Positions 47,747 through 50,871 of a stretch of DNA of 50,871 nt are shown in pieces. Under the pieces are notes generated by a model that saw only the letters and a list, made by a program, of their open reading frames with translations, searched no databases and had not been told where the DNA came from. The position numbers and the translations under genes are program-made. The stretch's first letter is position 1. The number at the start of each line of letters is the position of its first letter. Where the stretch lies: the NCBI GenBank assembly GCA_026393075.1, contig JAPLAW010000023.1:1-50871 (forward strand), written 5' to 3'. This DNA comes from Actinomycetota bacterium. Lineage in GTDB: Bacteria; Actinomycetota; Actinomycetes; Nanopelagicales; Nanopelagicaceae.

Positions 47747-48856
47747 CTTGCGAATTCGCAAATATGTCGCGAAGGCGAAGGACCAGAACCTATTAATTGG
47801 CTTCTCCCACTCACCAACTAGTTGGCGGGCATATCCACCAGTGCCAACCTTGAATTGGATCAGCCCAACGTGGGAATCATTTGGATCCAGAGTTGGCGTA
47901 ATTCCACGCAGGTCATAACAAGCGGCCCCACTAGCCAAAGCATCTTTCATCATTACCCACTGAGCAGCGTTACTTCCGCGAGCTTCGCGACCAAATGCCG
48001 AAGAGGCACCGTATGAATACCAATAGTGATCTCCTACTTGAATGGCGATAGTTGATGCGATGGTTTGACCCTGCCATTTGGCTAAGAAGAGTTTCAAATG
48101 AACCTCATGGCGATTTAATTCATCCCACATTCGCTCAAAGTAACGAAGTGGTCTTGGAATGAATTTGTCACGCTTTGCGGTTTCTAAATAAACCTTATGA
48201 AAATCTGCCAAGTCTTCTCTGCTTCCGCGAGAAACTTCAACGCCTTCTTTATCCGCTTTCTTAATATTTCTACGCCAAAGCTGATTAAAACCAGCTAGGA
48301 GTGATTCTTCATTTTGGTTTCGTAAATCTAGTTGAAATACAAAATTAGGCTGACCTTCGCTAAAGCCACTTTCAGAAACAACGGCTCGCCAACCGGCTTT
48401 CTCAAAACCTTCAATCGCACTACGACCATTTTCAAATTCAGCGCTCGATTTGGTGCTTAGCAAAGAACTGGCTTGATCTGATGCGAGAGCAGACTTAATG
48501 ACTTCGCCATCCCAGTCTCGAAATGGAATTGCTGGGCCAACTCGCAATAAGAAAATCTCTTCACTCTTGGCAAAAGAAACTAATGAATCAAGAATTTCTG
48601 GGCTCAATTTATGTTGTGGCAGGAAGATTGGTCCTTCTGGAATATAACCAAAAGATTTTCCAACTTTAGGAAGTGCGCGAGTAAGGAGTAGCGCTACACC
48701 AACTAGTGATGAACCATCAAAAATACCAAGTGATTTATTCTTCCAGTCACTCTTGACCGCGCCCCACTCAGGCAGTTGCAGGAAGGATGCGTTTGATAAT
48801 CCAGAAATAAAGCCCTGATGCTCCTCTTGCGAGATAGCTCGAATCTCTATTTCCAT
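47744..48856 (-). CDS. femX: FemAB/FemX-family peptidyltransferase
   Basis: Fem proteins add amino acids from aminoacyl-tRNA to the lipid II side chain in the cytoplasm. The 370 residues show the family's two GNAT-like lobes: FLQLPEWGAVKSDWKNKSLG near residue 26, GKSFGYIPEGP near 66, LWRRNIKKADKEGVEV near 190, and YYSYGASSAFGREARGSNAAQWVMMKDALASGAACYDLRG (region about 270-320). The DLRGI ending is typical. TAAGAT lies 6 bases before the ATG. The amino acid and acceptor are unknown; downstream partners are a racemase-like gene and murJ. Confidence 0.9.
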   Translation of the reverse strand: MEIEIRAISQEEHQGFISGLSNASFLQLPEWGAVKSDWKNKSLGIFDGSSLVGVALLLTRALPKVGKSFGYIPEGPIFLPQHKLSPEILDSLVSFAKSEEIFLLRVGPAIPFRDWDGEVIKSALASDQASSLLSTKSSAEFENGRSAIEGFEKAGWRAVVSESGFSEGQPNFVFQLDLRNQNEESLLAGFNQLWRRNIKKADKEGVEVSRGSREDLADFHKVYLETAKRDKFIPRPLRYFERMWDELNRHEVHLKLFLAKWQGQTIASTIAIQVGDHYWYSYGASSAFGREARGSNAAQWVMMKDALASGAACYDLRGITPTLDPNDSHVGLIQFKVGTGGYARQLVGEWEKPINRFWSFAFATYLRIRK

Positions 48857-48862
48857 TGGCTC

Positions 48863-48868
48863 ATCTTA
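48863..48868 (-). promoter_or_regulatory. -10 hexamer for leaderless femX
   Basis: TAAGAT ends 6 bases before the femX ATG. It probably drives the femX-alr-murJ cluster. Confidence 0.5.
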
Positions 48869-48902
48869 CCTTTTTAGGCTAACTAACGGCCTCGGCTCGA
48901 GT

Positions 48903-49382
48903 TTATGAAGATTTAAATGATTTTGGATCGTAAATCAGTTCATATAGAGCCATCGAGTTTTTGCCATCTTGTGATTCTGGGTCAAAAATAGAATCTTGTG
49001 GCCCGGCGATAGCTAAAACCATTTCATTTTCTTCGATGACTTTGCTTCCATATAAAGGTGGTTCATTTGGATTTCCCACTTTCGCAAAGTCGTCTTTTCC
49101 AAAATAGTAAACACCAGCAAAGCCATAAACCGTACCGCCGTCAGTTGTGTAATTTATATACACTTGAGCGACTGCCCCGGCTAATCGTGCTTGCCCAGAA
49201 AATTCACTCGAAGTATCAAGAGCCATATCCTCAACCGATAAATGTTTTGCAATTTCTGATGGCACTTGGATTGAGTATGGAACTGGCGCAAGACTTATGC
49301 TCACCATCTCTGGTGAACTATTTGCGCACCCCGAGAGGGCAAGTGATAGCACAGTTATTAGGGCAAACTTTATACGTAACAA
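48903..49382 (-). CDS. Small lipoprotein of unknown function
   Basis: The 159-residue protein has a lipoprotein signal ending in LSGC (Cys18), so it should be exported and membrane-anchored. The mature part (PYSIQVPSEIAKHLSVEDMALD..., then TVYGFAGVYYFGKDDFAKV) does not match a family I know. It looks like a single alpha/beta domain. The start is TTG with GGAG 7 bases upstream. The 83-base AT-rich gap to the DUF418 gene likely holds its promoter (TAATAT near 49412). Confidence 0.75.
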   Translation of the reverse strand: MLRIKFALITVLSLALSGCANSSPEMVSISLAPVPYSIQVPSEIAKHLSVEDMALDTSSEFSGQARLAGAVAQVYINYTTDGGTVYGFAGVYYFGKDDFAKVGNPNEPPLYGSKVIEENEMVLAIAGPQDSIFDPESQDGKNSMALYELIYDPKSFKSS

Positions 49383-49465
49383 TTTAATCTCCGTTCGCGA
49401 TCTACCTAATATTACATGTTAATAATTAATTTAAGATTTGTTTCAATTAAACCAAATTTATTTTT

Positions 49466-50611
49466 TTACCTATCTCTGGTCAAGGAATTAATTAGCTTCT
49501 CAAGCGGGCCATGGTTATGTCGCTTTAGCCAGAAGCTTGCGAGGTAGGCAAGTAATAACCAGATTCCAAGAGCAAGCAGGATTACCTGCCATGTTTGCAG
49601 ATCTTGAAACAACCCAAATCCCCAAGGGCCAAAGATCACGGAAGCGATGACAGATTGAGAGATATAGACGGTCAGAGACATCTGACCGGCAGGTTTCATC
49701 CAAGAAACTAGATGCGGTTTCTCTTCAACTAATTTGCGGATCAAGCCGACATAACCCATAGACAAAAGAGGTGCGGCTATGAAAGAGGTCAGGAGGGCCA
49801 ATAAATAAACTGCTTCGGAAGGCTCTGCTGGTTGCTCATTTCGAACTAGAACTAGGGCCGCAATAATTTGAATTGGTGCGCCAAGTAGAAATCCAGTTTT
49901 AATCAACTTGGAGTTTTTCTCGACATCAATTGGCGAAGATAAGAAGTTATTTCTTGCCAATCTAAGGCCTAGCAAAAATGCGGCAAAAGCCATTCCGCCC
50001 TGCAGGAACACCCCAGATGAAATGCTATAAATCCAGAGTTCTAAGCGGGCAGGGATTGCTTCTAGAAATGAACCGTTAATCAATACCGAATCGAGTTTAG
50101 ATTCCATTGATTGCTGAACACTTTCCTCAAGGGAAAAGCGTTCGCCGATATATACCAACGCGACAATGAATACCATCAAAGTAGAGCTGACTAAAAACAC
50201 TACCCGAGTCCAGATTTTAAGGGTTCTATCTGCTCGGAAGAAGAATGGAATTAGTAGTAAACCGAGGAGACCGTACATAAAAATTATGTCGCCATGCCAC
50301 AAGAAAGTGAAATGAAGGATGCCAAGCGTGATTAGAGCAAAACAGCGCTTTACCCATCTTTTCCTATTGGCAACATCGCCTCTGATTATGTAATTAGAGC
50401 TGTAGCCAAAAAGGAAGGAAAACAGCAGATAGAACTTGCCGGCGAAAATCGCATTGATTATGAAGGTGGCTGAACCATTTGCTAATCCCAGCGTCCATTC
50501 GCCTCGAGCCCCTTCACCACTATTTAGGGCCATGAATTGAATGTTGACGACCAAGATTCCAAGAAGTGCGAATCCTCGTAAAACATCTGGCGTTAAATCT
50601 CGCTGCTTCAT
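49466..50611 (-). CDS. DUF418 membrane protein
   Basis: A 381-residue protein with about nine or ten membrane helices. The opening DLTPDVLRGFALLGILVVNIQ and the C-terminal PAGQMSLTVYISQSVI...GPWGFGLF are the signatures of the DUF418/YeiB family, related to heparan-alpha-glucosaminide acetyltransferase-like and acyltransferase-3 membrane proteins. Function is unknown. AGGAG precedes the ATG. It follows the interrupted small membrane ORF by 11 bases. Confidence 0.85.
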   Translation of the reverse strand: MKQRDLTPDVLRGFALLGILVVNIQFMALNSGEGARGEWTLGLANGSATFIINAIFAGKFYLLFSFLFGYSSNYIIRGDVANRKRWVKRCFALITLGILHFTFLWHGDIIFMYGLLGLLLIPFFFRADRTLKIWTRVVFLVSSTLMVFIVALVYIGERFSLEESVQQSMESKLDSVLINGSFLEAIPARLELWIYSISSGVFLQGGMAFAAFLLGLRLARNNFLSSPIDVEKNSKLIKTGFLLGAPIQIIAALVLVRNEQPAEPSEAVYLLALLTSFIAAPLLSMGYVGLIRKLVEEKPHLVSWMKPAGQMSLTVYISQSVIASVIFGPWGFGLFQDLQTWQVILLALGIWLLLAYLASFWLKRHNHGPLEKLINSLTRDR

Positions 50612-50622
50612 CCTTTTATCTC

Positions 50623-50871
50623 CTAGATCGTGATCTCAAAAGCAACCATCGCAATTGCGATAGCTACAGCCCAAATTGTTAAACTGCCGATAATCAAAAT
50701 TGATGCGCGAAGCGGCTTTACTCCAGCGGTAACTGCGGCTGCTGCTGCAAATTGAGTTCCAATCAATATTGGGCCAAGGGCTGCCAATCCATAAACCCAT
50801 TACTTATCAAAGGCCTTGAGAGCTTTTTCAAGTTTTGGCTGGGTTTCCATCTCTTTCACTGATATGCCAGA
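50623..50871 (-). pseudogene. Small membrane protein ORF with in-frame stop, 5' end missing
   Basis: On the minus strand one reading frame enters from the window edge, reads ...METQPKLEKALKAFDK, meets TAA at 50800-50802, then continues in the same frame as WVYGLAALGPILIGTQF and a second hydrophobic stretch (ASILIIGSLTIWAVAIAIAM) to TAG at 50623-50625. A charged amphipathic helix followed by two membrane helices looks like one protein split by a nonsense codon. No ATG follows the TAA; only TTG at 50787 without a good ribosome-binding site. It may be a pseudogene, a sequencing error, or two separate genes. Confidence 0.5.

Overview
The window reads as a piece of a streamlined, low-GC actinobacterial chromosome. 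Evidence: a GlnA2-type glutamine synthetase, leuA next to recO, an actinobacterial-style polyprenol-phosphate mannose synthase, a stand-alone TipAS domain, very short intergenic gaps, and about 18 genes whose start codon lies 5-8 bases after a -10-like hexamer (leaderless transcription). The AT-leaning composition and gene set fit freshwater acI-type actinobacteria (Nanopelagicales); this placement is an inference, not a search result. No rRNA, tRNA, CRISPR array, insertion sequence or prophage was seen, and there is no gene-free stretch over 300 bases.

Layout. 1-5.1 kb (minus): start of recO, leuA with a translational attenuator (leader peptide plus anti-Shine-Dalgarno), glnA2-like, nadE. 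5.2-7.3 kb (plus): panB and an EntS-type MFS transporter. 7.3-8.0 kb: AT-rich upstream DNA and a lysine/alanine-rich histone H1-like protein with a strong terminator. 8.0-11.2 kb: MarR regulator divergent from an M13 peptidase, then a small lipoprotein. 11.2-17.2 kb (minus): complete oligopeptide ABC transporter in the order oppC-A-B-D-F, with strong intercistronic hairpins around oppA. 17.4-23.1 kb: MFS exporter, tgt, GNAT, and a large ATP-binding LuxR (LAL) regulator preceded by a heptamer array. 23.1-26.1 kb (minus): cobalamin riboswitch and btuF-C-D. 26.1-31.1 kb: ppm1, a SIS-domain sugar-phosphate protein, SRPBCC protein, yaaA, trhO, GNAT, and a secreted coiled-coil repeat protein. 31.2-35.2 kb: OmpR/histidine kinase pair, uppP, TipAS, SDR. 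35.3-40.8 kb: large FAD/FeS D-lactate-type dehydrogenase, katG, dinB. 40.8-45.1 kb: DUF885 protein flanked by two copies of a 90-nt structured element, DHA2 MFS exporter, alpha/beta hydrolase. 45.1-48.9 kb (minus): femX-like, alanine-racemase-like, murJ. 48.9-50.9 kb: lipoprotein, DUF418 membrane protein, and a small membrane ORF with an in-frame stop at the window edge.

Together the genes describe a heterotroph that imports peptides and vitamin B12, makes its own leucine, pantothenate and NAD, detoxifies peroxide with KatG, and carries many RNA-level controls. The least explained items are the duplicated 90-nt RNA-like element at 40820-40909 and 42628-42717, the TAACCCC array in front of the LAL regulator, and the free-standing H1-like tail protein.
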